Part shown: positions 21,407-33,433 of the stretch, one piece after another | Position numbering within the stretch: position 1 is the stretch's first letter | Layout: every line of letters starts with the position of its first letter | Notes under the pieces: generated by a model | Database searches by the model: none | The model's input: the letters and a program-made list of their open reading frames with translations, nothing else | Told to the model about the DNA's origin: nothing | Origin: Euphorbia lathyris | Lineage: Eukaryota > Streptophyta > Magnoliopsida > Malpighiales > Euphorbiaceae | NCBI RefSeq assembly: GCF_963576675.1 | Contig: NC_088916.1 | Span: forward strand, 49,663,001-49,727,000 | Direction of reading: 5' to 3' | DNA length: 64,000 nucleotides | Position numbers and translations under genes: made by a program

Positions 21407-23880
21407 GAAATGACATTTTCCCAGTTTAATACCAAATTTGTTTCTTCACACCTAGACAAAATTTTATCCAAGTTTTCTAGGCACGAATCAAAAGAATCTC
21501 CATAAACTGAAAAATCGTCCATAAAAACTTCCATGATATCTTCAATGAAATCATTAAAAATCGCAGTCATACAACATTGAAATGTTGCAGGTGCGTTGCA
21601 TAGACCAAAGGGCATTCTCCTATATGCAAATGTTCCGTAAGGACATGTGAAGGTTGTTTTATCTTGGTCATCCGGGTAAATGTATATTTGAAAGAATCCG
21701 GAGTAACCATCTAGAAAACAGTAGAAAGCATGACCAGCTATCCTTTCGATCATTTGATCAATGAAAGGAAGAGGAAAATGATCTTTCCTAGTTGCTTTAT
21801 TTAGATTTCTATAATCTATACAAACTCTCCAACCAGTGGTGGTTCGTGTAGGTATTAATTCACCTTCTTCATTCCTTACAACTGTTATGCCTCCATTTTT
21901 AGGTACACAATGGATTGGACTAACCCATTCACTATCCGAAATAGGATAAATGATTCCATTATCCAGAAGTTTAGTAATCTCATTTTTTACTACTTCCTTC
22001 ATATTGGGATTTAGGCGTCTTTGCCTATCCGCTTTAGGTGGCTTATCTTCTTCTAAGTGAATTCTATGCATTACAATGCTCGGATTAATACCTTTTAAGT
22101 CTGAAATTTGCCAACCCATACTTCCTATCCTATTTCTAACAACTTCTTTCAATTTCTCTTCTTGAACTTGTGTTAATTTGTTAGAGATAATTATAGGTAG
22201 AGAATCGCCTTGGCCTAAGAAAGCGTACCTCAAATGACTTGGTAATTCTTTAAGTTCTAATTTAGGTGAAACTATAATTGAAGGCGGAACTGGTCCATCT
22301 TCTCGAATCAAAGGTTCTGGGTCCTTATCTTCTAGTTCCTCACTCATTATAGGTTCTATTATTTCTTCTTTTTGAACAATGTCATTTACACATTCTTCAA
22401 TTAAATCAAGTTTCATACAAGCGAAATCCTCCATAGGATATTTCATCGTTTGATTCATATCAAACTCAATCTTATCATCTCCTATTCTTAAAACTACTTT
22501 CCCTTCCGACACATCAACTAGAGCACGTCCCGTGTTCATGAACGGTCTACCAAAGATAAGCGGACAATTTACGTCATAAGCAAAATCTAAAATAACGAAA
22601 TCGGTAGGAAAAATAAATTTGTCAACTTTAACTAAAACATCCTCAATTATACCGTATGGTCTTTTAGTGGTTTGATCCGCTAATTGCAAAACCATATTGG
22701 TACGTTTGATATCTTCTTCTAAGCCTAACTTATTAAAAATAGATAGTGGCATCAAGTTAATGCTTGCTCCTAAATCACAGAGATAACTGGGAAATTCAAT
22801 ATCTCCCAATTTACACGGAATGGTAAAACATCCGGGATCTTTGAGTTTAGTGGGCAAATTGCTTGACACAATCGAACTACAATCTTCAGTTAGTGAAATG
22901 GATGAAATTCCTTCCCAACTGATTTTCTTTGAAATTAAATATTTGAGGAATTTACCATAATTGGGAATTTGCGTAATCGCATCCATAAACGTCAAATTAA
23001 TATGCAAATTTTTAAGTTTGTCTAAAAATGTTAAAAGTTGTTTATCATAGTCCTTATTGCGGACTTTGTGTGGAAAAGGTGGTTTGGGTACAAAAGTTTT
23101 TGTACTAGAGTCAATTGGTGCATCGTTTTGTTTTAATGTATCTTCTTTGGGTTTCGGTAAATCATTTCCAGGTAAAGTCGAATTTCTGGGCATTTCCGGG
23201 CCTAAGTAATTTTTCCCTGAATGAAGAGTGATAGCCTTAACATGCTCTTTCAGATTTTCTTCCGTATGGCTTGGAAGACTTTCCTCTTTGCGGGATGGAA
23301 TTGATTTAGCGAGTTGTCCAATTTGAACCTCCAAATTATGGATGCTAGATGATTGGTTTTTAATAAGCTGATCGAATTTATTCTTGATCCGTTTAAAACC
23401 ATCGTCGTGATTACTTATTTTTCCGCTCATAGCATCAATAAATTTGTCGATTTTAGAAGATAAAGTGCTAATCGTATCTCTCGATTGATTTTGATAATTG
23501 GTGGTACGATTTTGATTAGCATTAGCATTATTATTATTATCTCTCCAGTTAAAGTTAGGATGATTTCTCCATCCAGGATTATATGTATTGGAATAAGGGT
23601 TATTATTTTGGTTTTGCCCTTGGACAAAATTTACCTGTTCAATTTCACTCATACATTCGTAATCCACATCCGTTTGGATTGGCTTACCATTAGGATCACA
23701 CGGTGCCATAAACCTATCAATTTTGTACGATAAGGCAGAAAATTGGGCTTGCAACATCGCTACTGGATCAAGATTCACTATACCTTTAACTGATGAAGTT
23801 GCTGAGGATGATGGTTTCGCTAATGGTACGTGTCCATGTTCCGCGGGCCACATACTGCCGTTGATTGCCATTTCCTCCAA
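21382..23880 (-). pseudogene. gag C-terminus, protease and reverse transcriptase of the Athila element
   Basis: 832 codons. Residues 1-250 are gag C-terminal with N/Q-rich stretches near 90-130; I see no CCHC knuckle. The protease lies about 350-460 with LCDLGASINLM (D369, the Athila version of the DSG/DTG motif) and LIFGRPFM. RT spans about 600-820 with WRVCIDYRNLN, YGTFAYRRMPFGLCNAPATFQ and the catalytic FMDD at 786-789. The frame is lost at 21416-21419, where an A-run on the coding strand appears one base short. The start at 23880 is only the first Met after an upstream frameshift (23904-23911), not a real initiation site. Confidence 0.9.
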
Positions 23881-24640
23881 AAGTTCTCTTGCTTGGGCAG
23901 ATGTTTTTTTTCATAAATAACCCTCCAGACATAGCGTCCAATGAACCTCTAGTTGTAGGATTTAGTCCATTATAAAATGTTTGCATTAAAAGTTCAGCGG
24001 GCAATTGGTGGTGTGGGCATAAACGTTGAAGTTCTTTAAAACGTTCCCAAGCCTCATAAAGAGTTTCATTATCATTTTGAGAAAAAGATGTTAACTCTTT
24101 AATGACTCTTGCGGTTTTTGCTAAAGGAAATTTTTTTGATAAAAATGCTTGGGCTAATTGCTCCCAAGTCTCAAATGATGCGGCTGGCATAGAAGTTAAC
24201 CATTCTTTGGCTCGATCCTTCAAAGTAAAAGGAAAAATGCGAAGTTTGATTGCTTCTGCAGTTACATCAGTAATTTTAAAAATGTCACAAATTGCTAAGA
24301 AATTTGTCAAATGGGTATTAGGATTTTCGTTAGGTAACCCGTAAAATGTTACGTTATTTTGCAACATATTAAGCAATGCTGGCTTAATTTCAAAATGGTG
24401 TGCATTAATTTGGGGTCTAACTATACTGTTTGTTACACTGACCACTCCTGGTCTAGCGTAATCCATAAGTGTGGCCATAACTTCTGGCTCGGTAATTCTA
24501 GTTTTTATTGGAGTTTTGTTTTTGTTTTTGTTTTTCTTTTCTTTCTTGTTCTTTTTAAGAGTTCTTTCAATTTCTGGGTCAATAGGATCTGGTGACGTGC
24601 CTGAACTTCGAGAACTGCGCATGAACCTGAAATTTCGCAC
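23786..24640 (-). pseudogene. gag N-terminal part of the Athila element
   Basis: 284 codons starting about 130 bp after the primer-binding site. A lysine-rich segment (29-43) precedes the retrotransposon gag domain, seen from about 80 to 235: FYGLPNENPNTHL, FPFTLKDRAKEWL, FLSKKFP, ETLYEAWERFKELQRLCPHH and FYNGLNPTTRG. It builds the cytoplasmic particle. After SGGLFMKK the frame leaves gag because the A-run at 23904-23911 (eight bases) seems one base too long, and the last residues are out of frame. With that single base gone, gag would be continuous with the 23880 frame, consistent with a single gag-pol ORF. Confidence 0.85.
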
Positions 24641-24770
24641 GAACCGAAACTACCTTCAAAACAGAATTTGAAGAATAAATATATTAGTTATTGAAAATTA
24701 TCAAATAAAAGAAAATTAAAATAAGTATGAATAAACCTAGATTCGAAATAAAACACGAAAAATTTAAACC

Positions 24771-24783
24771 GGCAACGGCGCCA
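24771..24783 (-). promoter_or_regulatory. primer-binding site (tRNA-Asp)
   Basis: The minus strand reads TGGCGCCGTTGCC seven bases after the 5' LTR end. This is complementary to the 3' end of plant tRNA-Asp and is the usual PBS of Athila elements. Confidence 0.9.
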
Positions 24784-24789
24784 AAAACT

Positions 24790-26194
24790 TGTTGAGAAAT
24801 TTCCGCAAGTGCACGGTATACGCTTGTAGTAATAAAAGATATCGATCCCACAGTGAACGTTTTTCGAACAAAAACTTATTTTGAATCGGTTAAATTTACT
24901 TTAAGGTTTATAATATAGAAAATCGTTAAAACGGTTTTTGTTTTGAAATTGCTAGAATGAGAATTAGGTTAGAGTATGAAAACGTTAGAAAATACTCTGA
25001 TTTAAGAATGAATTTGCAAGATAGGAACGTTTAGTACTTTTAGAAAAGTAAACAAATGTATTTGTGTGCATTAAGCAAAGAAAACAACTTTAAACTTTGT
25101 ATGAATTATAAAGATGAAATAAATGACGGAACCTCTAATTATTTGGCTTTGAACATGACAAAACCCTATCCGGGATAATTGCCCTTAATCAAATTAGAAC
25201 TCTTTCGAGATAATAATTTGCCTAAGTGTTCAACAAAGTTTCCTTGTAAAGATTTTGAATTAAATATGTTTTAATGAAAACACCAGCATCCACTTCGGAT
25301 CCTTTACCAAAGTGCTGCATAAAAATCTATCGAATAGAACGGACTTTATTAGATGAAATATAAATTGATACAAGTTTACAGAGAACATGGAGCATGGAAA
25401 CATTCGACGGCTTGCAAGTGAACGGGTTGTCAATCCTTTCCTTGGGTTTCGTTAGAGTTTGTCAGGCTCCGGAGCGGATCCTCTACTCAATCTTCTCGTT
25501 GAATCTTCGTAATAGAGACTGGGTCGGTCTACTACCAAAATGAAAACTAAATTGGAACAATGTCTAAACGCTACTAAACTTGTTATTATTGAATAAACAA
25601 TGTGTGTACAACATATTGCTTTTTACAGAATCGAAATCTAACTTCTGAATCACTTGACTCGGAATTTCTGCATAAATTCTATACTAATCTCTTTCTTCTA
25701 CATATCTTCAACTCTCCATCAACTCTTTATTTATAGATGTTGAAGAGCCTTGATTGAAGTGTCGTGTCCGTTGTGAAGGATCGTATCCATTGTGAAAGGA
25801 CGTCTTTATCCACCCGAACGATCGTGTTTCGTCGAAAACGAAAGTGTGCAACTAGGCTTCTACAGACTCCTGCTCGTACCGAGAATATTAAATTCTCTAC
25901 CGAGAATGTGGGGGTCGCGGTCGCGGCACGGAACGTTTTTCACCTCTTTAGCTTTCGTTCGCGTCCTTGATTTGGCGTTATTAATTTCTGTCGTCTTCGA
26001 CTCCTTTTGTAGGGTTTTTCTTCTGTTTTCGAGCTCTTTTCGTTCCTATTTGGATTTTACCAAATATTTATGTACCTTACAAGAAAGAAACATATTCGAG
26101 AGTAAAAGCTTTCTAAACAGTTATAAATATCATAAATTCGTAGCAATATTGATGTAATTATCGATGATATTTTAGGTATATTTTGGGCTTAACA
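24790..26194 (-). repeat. 5' LTR of the Athila element
   Basis: 1405 bp, the partner of 12599-14003. The minus-strand TATA box CTATAAATAAAG is at 25725-25736. Transcription would start in this LTR and proceed leftward through gag. Confidence 0.95.
25725..25736 (-). promoter_or_regulatory. TATA box in the Athila 5' LTR
   Basis: CTATAAATAAAG on the minus strand, conserved in both LTRs, followed in the transcribed direction by an A/G-rich leader. Confidence 0.7.
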
Positions 26195-26526
26195 ATGAAC
26201 CATCAGTTAATATTTGGACTTTGAATCATTCAATCAATGTACTATGCAGACATTAAAGAACTCATAAACATGGAAGCTAAACTTAATTAATATTTGTATT
26301 AAAGATGGAAAGTGAAAGTCATGGGCTTACAAGCAATTCGATATTCATAGAGAGATCTATAAAAGTAGACAAGAGTATGAGGGTAAAAATCCATTTTGGA
26401 ACCTGTCGACTCAAGCGGTAATCTTTCCGAACTTGGGGTGGCAACTTGAGAACTTGTGGTTGGCGATGGACATAGCTTTTGCAGATGACAATGGCAGAAT
26501 GTGGGAACCTCAAATGATTCTCAAGG
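26195..26526. other. spacer between Athila insertions
   Basis: 332 bp of non-coding DNA with no recognisable feature other than the ATGAA duplication at its left edge. Confidence 0.6.
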
Positions 26527-27165
26527 TGATAGGGATTTTACATATATAGCTTTCAATTCCTTGGAACGAATATCCAAGGTTTTTAAATAGGCAAAGAAAC
26601 AAATTCTAACTATGCAATTCAAATAAAATACACAACTAAAATATGTCAAGAGATTACAATCTGGTTCGAAAGGCAAAAATCAATCAATTTAGACTGATTT
26701 ACAGGTCCAGCTCGACGAGCTCTAGCACAAGGCTTTCACCAGCGCTAATGGCCAGCTCGTCGAGCTGGCTCCCAATGGAAGCTGGTCTTCGGTCTCATGC
26801 TTGGTCTTTGGCTGGCTGAAAAATTCCTAAAAATACTCCACTGAAATCTCCAAGACAATCATATTAGAATCAACACTAATATCCACTTAATTAATTTATC
26901 AAAAGTCTTTTGAATACCAATTCAGTATTTTGTAAATTAATGATGTGAATATTGGATAAAAATAAACTTAAACTAAATTTTATATTCTTTTATTAAAAAT
27001 GACATAGACTTTAGAAAAAACATGAAAAAGTGTCATAAAAATAAATAAAAACTAAAAGTTAACGAAAGAGAGATTAACGTAATTAAAATGACATAAAATG
27101 GCTCAAAACGATACGAAATAATTTAAAAAACAGTTCAAAAAGATAGGGATAAAATACCCCTATCA
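26527..27165 (-). repeat. 3' LTR of a second, truncated Athila-like element
   Basis: 639 bp starting TGATAGGG and ending CCCTATCA, an 8-bp terminal inverted repeat. It contains a GC block with two near-palindromes built on CCAGCTCG and CGAGCTGG (26707-26723 and 26752-26768). On the right it abuts the purine tract of a minus-strand element. Its right third resembles the old LTR end at about 41090-41180. Confidence 0.8.
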
Positions 27166-28080
27166 AACATCCTCACACTTAAAGTTTTACTTGTCTCCAA
27201 GTAAACTAAAACCAAACCCGTAAATGAACTAGATGAACTAGAAAACCTCATGGTTTAGCTAAGTGAACGACACAAAATAAACAGTTGTAATCACATATAT
27301 TTAGAGAGCAAATAAAGACACGATGCCCAAAAGCCGCAGTTCGATTAACACATGTCATACTTTTAAATAAAAGAAGACATGTTAGTTTAAACGAGCTTAA
27401 GGGAAAATTGAATAAACACCTCACCAAAAGTTATTCGCTTAATCACACACAATTTTTAGTTGCTAAGTGTTTTACTCTCAGTTTTTGTGCTTGCTTAAAG
27501 TCACAGTGAGTTTGCACGTTCATCTAATTACCTCTATTTTGCTAATGACTTAAATGATATAAAAACAGTCTCGAAGTCGGGTTGTAACGAGGCTAAGATT
27601 AAGGATATGTCAAAGAGTTATTAACTTTGGGTTAAAATTCTAACGTTAGAAAAAGGTATTTACAGTAACATGGCATAAATGGTATTTTGACAAGTATATA
27701 TATACGAAGAAAACCAAGCTTTATTGCAAAAACGGAGGAAATATATGTTCTTTTCTTTTTCTTTTCATTTCTTCCTTTTTTTCTATGATCGAGATTGATC
27801 ATAATATTTTTGGTTCTTTTATTGTAGAGATGTGCTTGTTTACTTAAGGTAACTTGCTTCCAAAAAGAAATGCAAAAATTTCTAGTATTAGAACAAACGA
27901 GAGGTCGTTTGTAAAAAGATTTTTGTTGGATCTGAAAGAAATTAAAACAGAAAAATTAAGGTTCACTAGAGGAGATGAAAAAGATAAAATAAGATAAAAA
28001 TAAAAGGTTATTCTAAGGAGACTCGTTAATGAATGTTCTCACATAAAATATGTTCTGACTTGAGCCCTCATATATATATA
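27166..28080 (-). mobile_element. 3' internal remnant of the second Athila-like element
   Basis: The minus-strand sequence next to the LTR, AAGTGTGAGGATGTT, is a purine tract like that of the 13.6-kb element, and the following layout (CACACTTAA then a T-rich/AGT-rich phrase) is parallel in both. No coding sequence remains. The right limit is a guess. Confidence 0.6.
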
Positions 28081-28695
28081 GAGAAAGAGAGTAAGACTAT
28101 CTGTGAATTATGTGGGACGAGATTTGTTAGAGATAATAATAAAAATTATGAATAAACATAATATCCGTTTTAAACTTTTAAGAGATCTTTTGCTAAATTT
28201 TTATTATGTCCTTCATATTTAATAAAATTTTATAAAACAAAGCATTAATTTTTTATAAGTTTCAATTAGGGAATTCCGAAAAATTATTGAATCAAAATTC
28301 GTTGTAACACCAAAACAAGCCATTTATTCATTAAAAAATTTCAATTTAGCACAGAATAGTTAACTTTTTTGGGGCACTCATATTTTGGGAAGGCGTGTCT
28401 ATGGCTTTGTTGAGCGTTATCTATTAGTTGTTAAACTTTTAATTCAAATGGTTCTTTAACATAATATCAGAGTCTTTAGACTAAATAGTTAATAATTCAA
28501 ATCTTGATAATCCCAAGTTAAGTTAATAATTAATTTTTCAATATATTATAAGATAGACTTATGTTATACGCTTCAAATGGACTTTCGTGAACTGATGTGT
28601 ATCAACGATAATAATAAAAAGTATTCTTAAATCATCCCATCTCTTTCTAGTGCACTTGAAAATAAATTGTTAAAACTTAGTTGGCATTGTTTTAG
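28081..28695. other. AT-rich intergenic DNA
   Basis: No gene or element border is visible. Confidence 0.6.
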
Positions 28696-28704
28696 TATAT
28701 TGTA

Positions 28705-29868
28705 GGAAGAATTACTAAACTAGTCCCTTTTAAGGGGTTAGTTTACATTTCTAGCTCCTTTTAAAAAAATTTCCAAAACTAATATATTTCAACAAATTCT
28801 TCCATCTTTGCCCTTATTATTTCTAAACAGAACTTCATCTCTCTAACGTATCAAACGATGCGATAGGAAGAGGAGGAAGAACGAGAAGCGACAGCGGCAC
28901 ACTCAAAGAGGTGGAGAAGCGAAAGGCGGCGATAGGAAGAGGAAGAGAAGTGAACGGAGAGGAGAAAGAAGGAGAAGCGAATGATGGCGATAGGAAGAGG
29001 AGGAGAAGAAGGCGACCATTTTTCCGGCAATCTCGTCCCAATATATATTGTTTCTCTTCCTTTTTCATGTTTTTCCTAGTCGTGCGAACCCCAAAAACAG
29101 TGGCATTGTTATCTGAAAGTGCATTTTGGTTGGAATATCACTTTCAGATTTTTTTCGACAGTGTCGATATTTGTAGATATGTGTTGTCGATATCGACAAC
29201 ACATATCGACAAATACAATATCTATAAATATCTACAATATCTGTAGATATTTATCGATATCGACAACATATATCGATATTGACAACACATATCTACAAAT
29301 ATCTACAGATATCTACAAATATCTACAAATATCTACAAATATCGATAAATATCTACAAATATAGACAGATATCGACACTGTCGGGGAAAAATCTGAAACT
29401 GATATTTCAACCAAAATGCATTTTCAGATAACAATGCCACTGTTTTTGGGGTTCGCACGACCAGGAAAAACATGAAAAAGGAAGAGAAATAATATATATT
29501 GGGACGAGATTGCCAGAAAAAGGGTCGCCTTCTTCCTCCTCTTCCGTTCGTCGTTCGCCTTCTTCTCCCCCTCTTCCTATCACCGCCATTCGCTTCTCCT
29601 TCTTTCTCCTCGCCGTTCGCTTCTCCTCCTCTTCCTATCGCCGCCTTTCGCTTCTCCACCTCTTTGAGTGTGCCGCCGTCGCTTCTCGTTCTTCCTCCTC
29701 TTCCTATCGCAGCGTTTGATACGTTAGAGAGATGAAGTTCTGTTTATGAAGAAGATGAGGGCAAAGATGGAAGTTGTCTGTTGAAATATGTTAGTTTTGT
29801 AAAAAAATTTGAAAGAGGCTAGAAATGTAAACTAACCCCTTAAAAGGGGCTAGTTTAGTAATTCCCTC
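28705..29868. mobile_element. fold-back Mutator-like element with ~470-500 bp inverted arms
   Basis: The left arm (28705 to about 29180) and right arm (about 29360-29868) are inverted copies of each other. They include an AATTACTAAACTAG terminus, a purine-rich block of GGCGATAGGAAGAGG units and a shared segment near GTGGCATTGTTATC. The flanks TATATTGTA (28696-28704) and TATATTTTA (29869-29877) match in 8 of 9 bases, fitting a Mutator-type 9-bp duplication. The centre is made of ATATCTACAA and ATATCGACAA repeats. The ORFs on opposite strands at 28911-29246 and 29333-29659 are mirror copies of the same arm, not independent genes. A transcript would form a long hairpin. Confidence 0.85.
29180..29360. 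repeat. ATATCTACAA / ATATCGACAA tandem repeat in the fold-back loop
   Basis: About 18 imperfect 10-bp units in the loop between the two arms, including perfect palindromes such as GTTGTCGATATCGACAAC. Confidence 0.85.
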
Positions 29869-30014
29869 TATATTTTATTAAGATTTTAATTTGCAAGCTT
29901 ACTAAATAAGAAATAGGAGGGAGATTTAATAAAATATTAGGTATATGGGTCTTTTTTTTTTAATAAATATAAATAAAATAAACAGACAGTATATATTTAA
30001 TATTGATCAAATTA

Positions 30015-30026
30015 TATAGTTAATAG
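30015..30026. repeat. target-site duplication of the LINE (left copy)
   Basis: TATAGTTAATAG here is repeated at 32624-32635 on the other side of the LINE. The shared sequence may extend by two T's. Confidence 0.85.
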
Positions 30027-30051
30027 TTTTTTTTGAACCTGAAAGTGCCGC

Positions 30052-30560
30052 TTAAATAGATGATGGATTTGCATCCAAATAAATAGTGTTCACAAGCCAG
30101 TCTGGCACAACAGTAGAAACAAAATCGCTAGCATTGGAACAGGCAAGCCTAGCTACCAAATGAGCCGCACTGTTCGCTAAACGAGAAATAAAAGCTAATT
30201 TAAAAGAAGGGGTGGATCTTAGCAGGATTCGACAATCTGCCACAATCATACCAAATTCAGAAATGTCCTGCTTGTCAGAGTGAATAGCATCTACCACAGC
30301 CTTAGCATCAGATTCAAAAATAACAGAAGAATAATCCAAATTAGCAATCCATAACAAACTCGTGCGGATTGCAAGAGCTTCAATGACACGTGGTTCTTTA
30401 ATGCTTGGGATAAGACTGCTGCTACAAAAGAGAAAAGCTCCCTTTTCATCCCTAATCACTGCTCCCATTCCACTACTCTCTAATTCTTTGAAAATGGCCC
30501 CATCTATATTGCATTTGATAAAGCCCGAGCTAGGCGTATACCAATTTATGTTGGGGAATT
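30052..30560 (-). pseudogene. LINE RNase H domain
   Basis: The in-frame part is 30468-30052 (138 codons), starting at GMGAVIRD. The preceding conserved CNIDGAIF with the first catalytic Asp lies at about 30510-30540 in the same frame but without a start. The Glu is in VIEALAIR and the next Asp in FESDAKAVVDAI. The domain belongs to the RVT_3 group often found at the end of plant LINE ORF2. Confidence 0.8.
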
Positions 30561-32620
30561 AGCAAATAGTGGTTACCTCTCATCTGTGTGCCCTGTGCTT
30601 GCGGGAGTGGCTGGGCGGCCCACTGCGTTGCCGTCTGTATGTGTGTTGCTTGCGTGTGTCGGTTGCTCAAGGGTGGCATCTTCTGTTGGTAGGCCTTCCA
30701 ATCCTGAACGGCCTCTAAACTGATTCGCCAAGCCATGTCTGCCGGCCACCATCTCATGTGCCACAGGACTCTGTTTCTGTGGTCCCAGATTGCTTTGAGT
30801 GCACAACAGGTTCTAATAATTTCTTCCAAATTCGAGTTGCTCAAGGCTTGGAGGAGCCACTCGTCAAGGTAACTGTTACCCACTCTCGGCACAGGAATGC
30901 CTGCTACACGCCAAATGTCACCTGCGAAACAACAATCAACAAATAAATGGTTATCCGTCTCTTCTTGCTCCACACATACTGGGCATTCAGTTGAAATGGG
31001 GACTCTTCTCTGGACCAACCGAGTTCTAGTGGGTAAGCACTTTGAACACATACGCCAAATAAACTGTTTCAGTTTAGGGGAGATCATCAACTTCCACAAC
31101 CTCTTCCAACCTTCATGGGCTCTGCTAGCTTCTACTAACCCCATACCTGACAAGTAGCCTGAGTGAACATTGTAGTGTCCATCCCTTGACCAATGCCAGA
31201 TTCTCATATCTTCCCCTGTATTGTATGGTAAGATAATGTCACTAATAGCTTGCACTTCCACTTCACTAAAGCAGCCATTTAGTTTCTGCATGTCCCACCC
31301 TCTCCCATTTTCAAGGAGTAAGTCTGCTACCATTAAATTCTCCATTCCAGGGACCAAAAATGAGTTTACGCAAAAACCCTCTAGACTAGGAACCCACTCA
31401 TCCTCCCAGACTCTGATTGATCTACCATCTTCCACTCTCCATCTGACCCCTGTTTTAAGAATACTAATGCCTTCCCACATGCTTCTCCAAACCATACTAG
31501 GATTATTGCCTAATTTGGAGAGAAGTAAGTCCTCCCTAGGGTAATATTTAGCTTTGAACATTTGACTTACTAGAGTATTTGGGAATTTTAGTAGTTTCCA
31601 ACTCTGTTTACCTAACATTGCCAGGTTAAACACATGTAGATCCTTAAAACCCATCCCACCAGAATCTTTAGGCCTACACAATTTACCCCAATCAAACCAA
31701 TGAATGTTACTTCTGCCCTCAGGTTTCATACCCCACCAAAAAGAATTCATTAATTTTTGCAGCTCATCACAGATAGATAAGGGTAAGAGGAATGTACTCA
31801 TACAAAAGGTTGGTAGGGCTTGAGCCACAGACTTAAGAAGCACCTCTTTCCCCGCCTGGGAAAGGAATTTAAGACCCCACACTCCAAATTTCTTGCGAAG
31901 CCTATCAATCAGAAAAGCGAAAATTCTGCGCTTGGAGCGACCAATGAGTGATGGTAAACCCAGATATCTGCCTGTGTCAAGAGGAGTGCACACCCCCAAT
32001 AGTGCTTTGATCTGTGATTGCAAAGGTTCAGACACATTACGACTGAAAAAAACCCCTGATTTGCTCAAGTTTACTGCCTGACCCGACGCTACTTCATAAT
32101 CAGACAGGATGTTCATGACCTTTCTAGTCTCATCAATAGTTGCCCCAAAAAACAAGAAGCTGTCATCAGCAAAGAAGAGGTATGTTACTGCCGGTGCCCT
32201 TCTGCAGATCTTACACCCTGAAATAAGCCCTTCTACTTCAGCCTTTCTGATAAGTTTAGATAAGACTTCAGCACACAGGATAAAAAGGTAGGGAGATAGG
32301 GGATCCCCTTGCCTCAATCCTCTACCAGGGACAACTTGATCAGAGCACTCCCCATTAATTGCTACCTTGTATTTCACAGTTGTTATGCATAGCATCATCC
32401 AGCCAATCCAAGTTTCATGGAAGCCCATTCTGCCCAAAACTGCTTTAAGGAAATCCCAATCAACTCTGTCATAGGCCTTGCTGATATCAATTTTTAAGGC
32501 AACTTGCCCATTCTTTCCTCTATTCAATCTCTTCATATAATGTATGCTTTCAAAGGCCACCTGCACATTGTCAATTATAGACCTTCCAGGAACAAATGCA
32601 GATTGAGTTTCACCAATAAT
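30530..32620 (-). pseudogene. LINE ORF2: reverse transcriptase and zinc-binding region
   Basis: 678 codons from 32566, with in-frame homology reaching the truncation point. RT motifs: KIDISKAYDRVDW at 25-37 (D27), GLRQGDPLSPYLF near 83-95, and catalytic FADDS at 132-136. The later VNLSKSGVFF and GRYLGLPS are typical of plant L1 RT. The zf-RVT region (about 490-575) has CPVCVEQEETDNHLF and W. The enzyme would copy LINE RNA at a nicked target site. Near 30530 the frame is lost just before RNase H. Confidence 0.9.
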
Positions 32621-32635
32621 CTTTATAGTTAATAG

Positions 32636-33430
32636 TTAATAATTAATTTTTTTATCTCAATAATTTAATATATTAATTAATTTTAAAAATATATTTAATA
32701 CTTAATAATTAATTTTTTATCTCAATTATTTAATATTAGATATTAATTAACTTTAAAAAATATTTAATTTATTTAACAATAGGTATATAATTATTTATTT
32801 TTATCTTAAAATAAATATCATTAGATCTTTTAATTAAGTTGAATTTATAAATATAATTATTAATATCATTAATATATAGACAATGTAATTAATACATTTA
32901 AGAAGAAAACAATACAATAATGGATTAATAAAATAATCCATAATAATATTAACAATAACTTTATATTACATATATAATTAAACAAGATACACAGATAAAT
33001 TATGAAATTTAACAATATAAATACAATCAACTTTCATTGAACAGTTTTTTTTTCTTGTAAATTTTTTATGTTGAATTTGATTGTATGTTTTACTTGTAAT
33101 TTATTTTTATAAATGAATGGTCAAACTCTCCTTATATTCTTCCACTTAGATAATCAACAACGTCCTTATTCATTTAACTCACCTCCTACGAATTCAAAAT
33201 ACAAAATGATATAAATCTGGACTAATCTTCCCAACCAATCAATTCATTATACATTTATATATATTTTTTCTTTCCACCAATCATACTCATATAGTGGTAT
33301 TCAAAACGATTTTTATTAGTCGGGATTATTACTTTCGAAGTGTTATATAATTTCTCATGAATTTGGCTATAATATTAGCAGTGATTTCTTATCTGTTGTC
33401 ATATTTTTTTTTGTGTAAGTAAAAATTACT
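32636..33430. other. AT-rich intergenic DNA
   Basis: Very AT-rich. Imperfect direct repeats with 'taattaattttttatctcaatta' character occur near 32640-32760. No gene is visible. Confidence 0.65.
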
Positions 33431-33433
33431 GAT

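Larger units (their letters stand above)
12599..26194 (-). mobile_element. near-complete Athila-lineage Ty3/gypsy retrotransposon
   Basis: The element is 13,596 bp, flanked by the TSD ATGAA (12594-12598 and 26195-26199). Both LTRs are 1405 bp and differ by about 24 substitutions by eye and no indel. Many of the changes are transitions, pointing to a fairly recent insertion. It is transcribed leftward. Order: 5' LTR (24790-26194), PBS complementary to tRNA-Asp, gag, protease, RT, RNase H, integrase, two extra ORFs, purine tract, 3' LTR (12599-14003). The tRNA-Asp PBS, the VFMDDFSVYG RT motif and ORFs beyond integrase fit Athila. Single-base frameshifts break pol, so it is not autonomous as read. 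Confidence 0.95.
30027..32623 (-). mobile_element. 5'-truncated L1-like LINE
   Basis: A minus-strand non-LTR retrotransposon with its A-tail (T-run at 30027-30034 on the plus strand) and a 12-14 bp target-site duplication. It begins inside RT, so the endonuclease and the N-terminal half of ORF2 are missing. This 5' truncation is usual for target-primed reverse transcription. Confidence 0.9.

Noticed and set aside
23904..23911. Programmed frameshift between gag and pol in the Athila element
   Set aside because: Athila elements usually have a fused gag-pol frame, the shift lies inside gag, and similar single-base shifts occur at other A/T runs without any role.
28911..29659. Two basic ORFs that look like a divergent gene pair
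   Set aside because: They are mirror translations of the two arms of a fold-back element.
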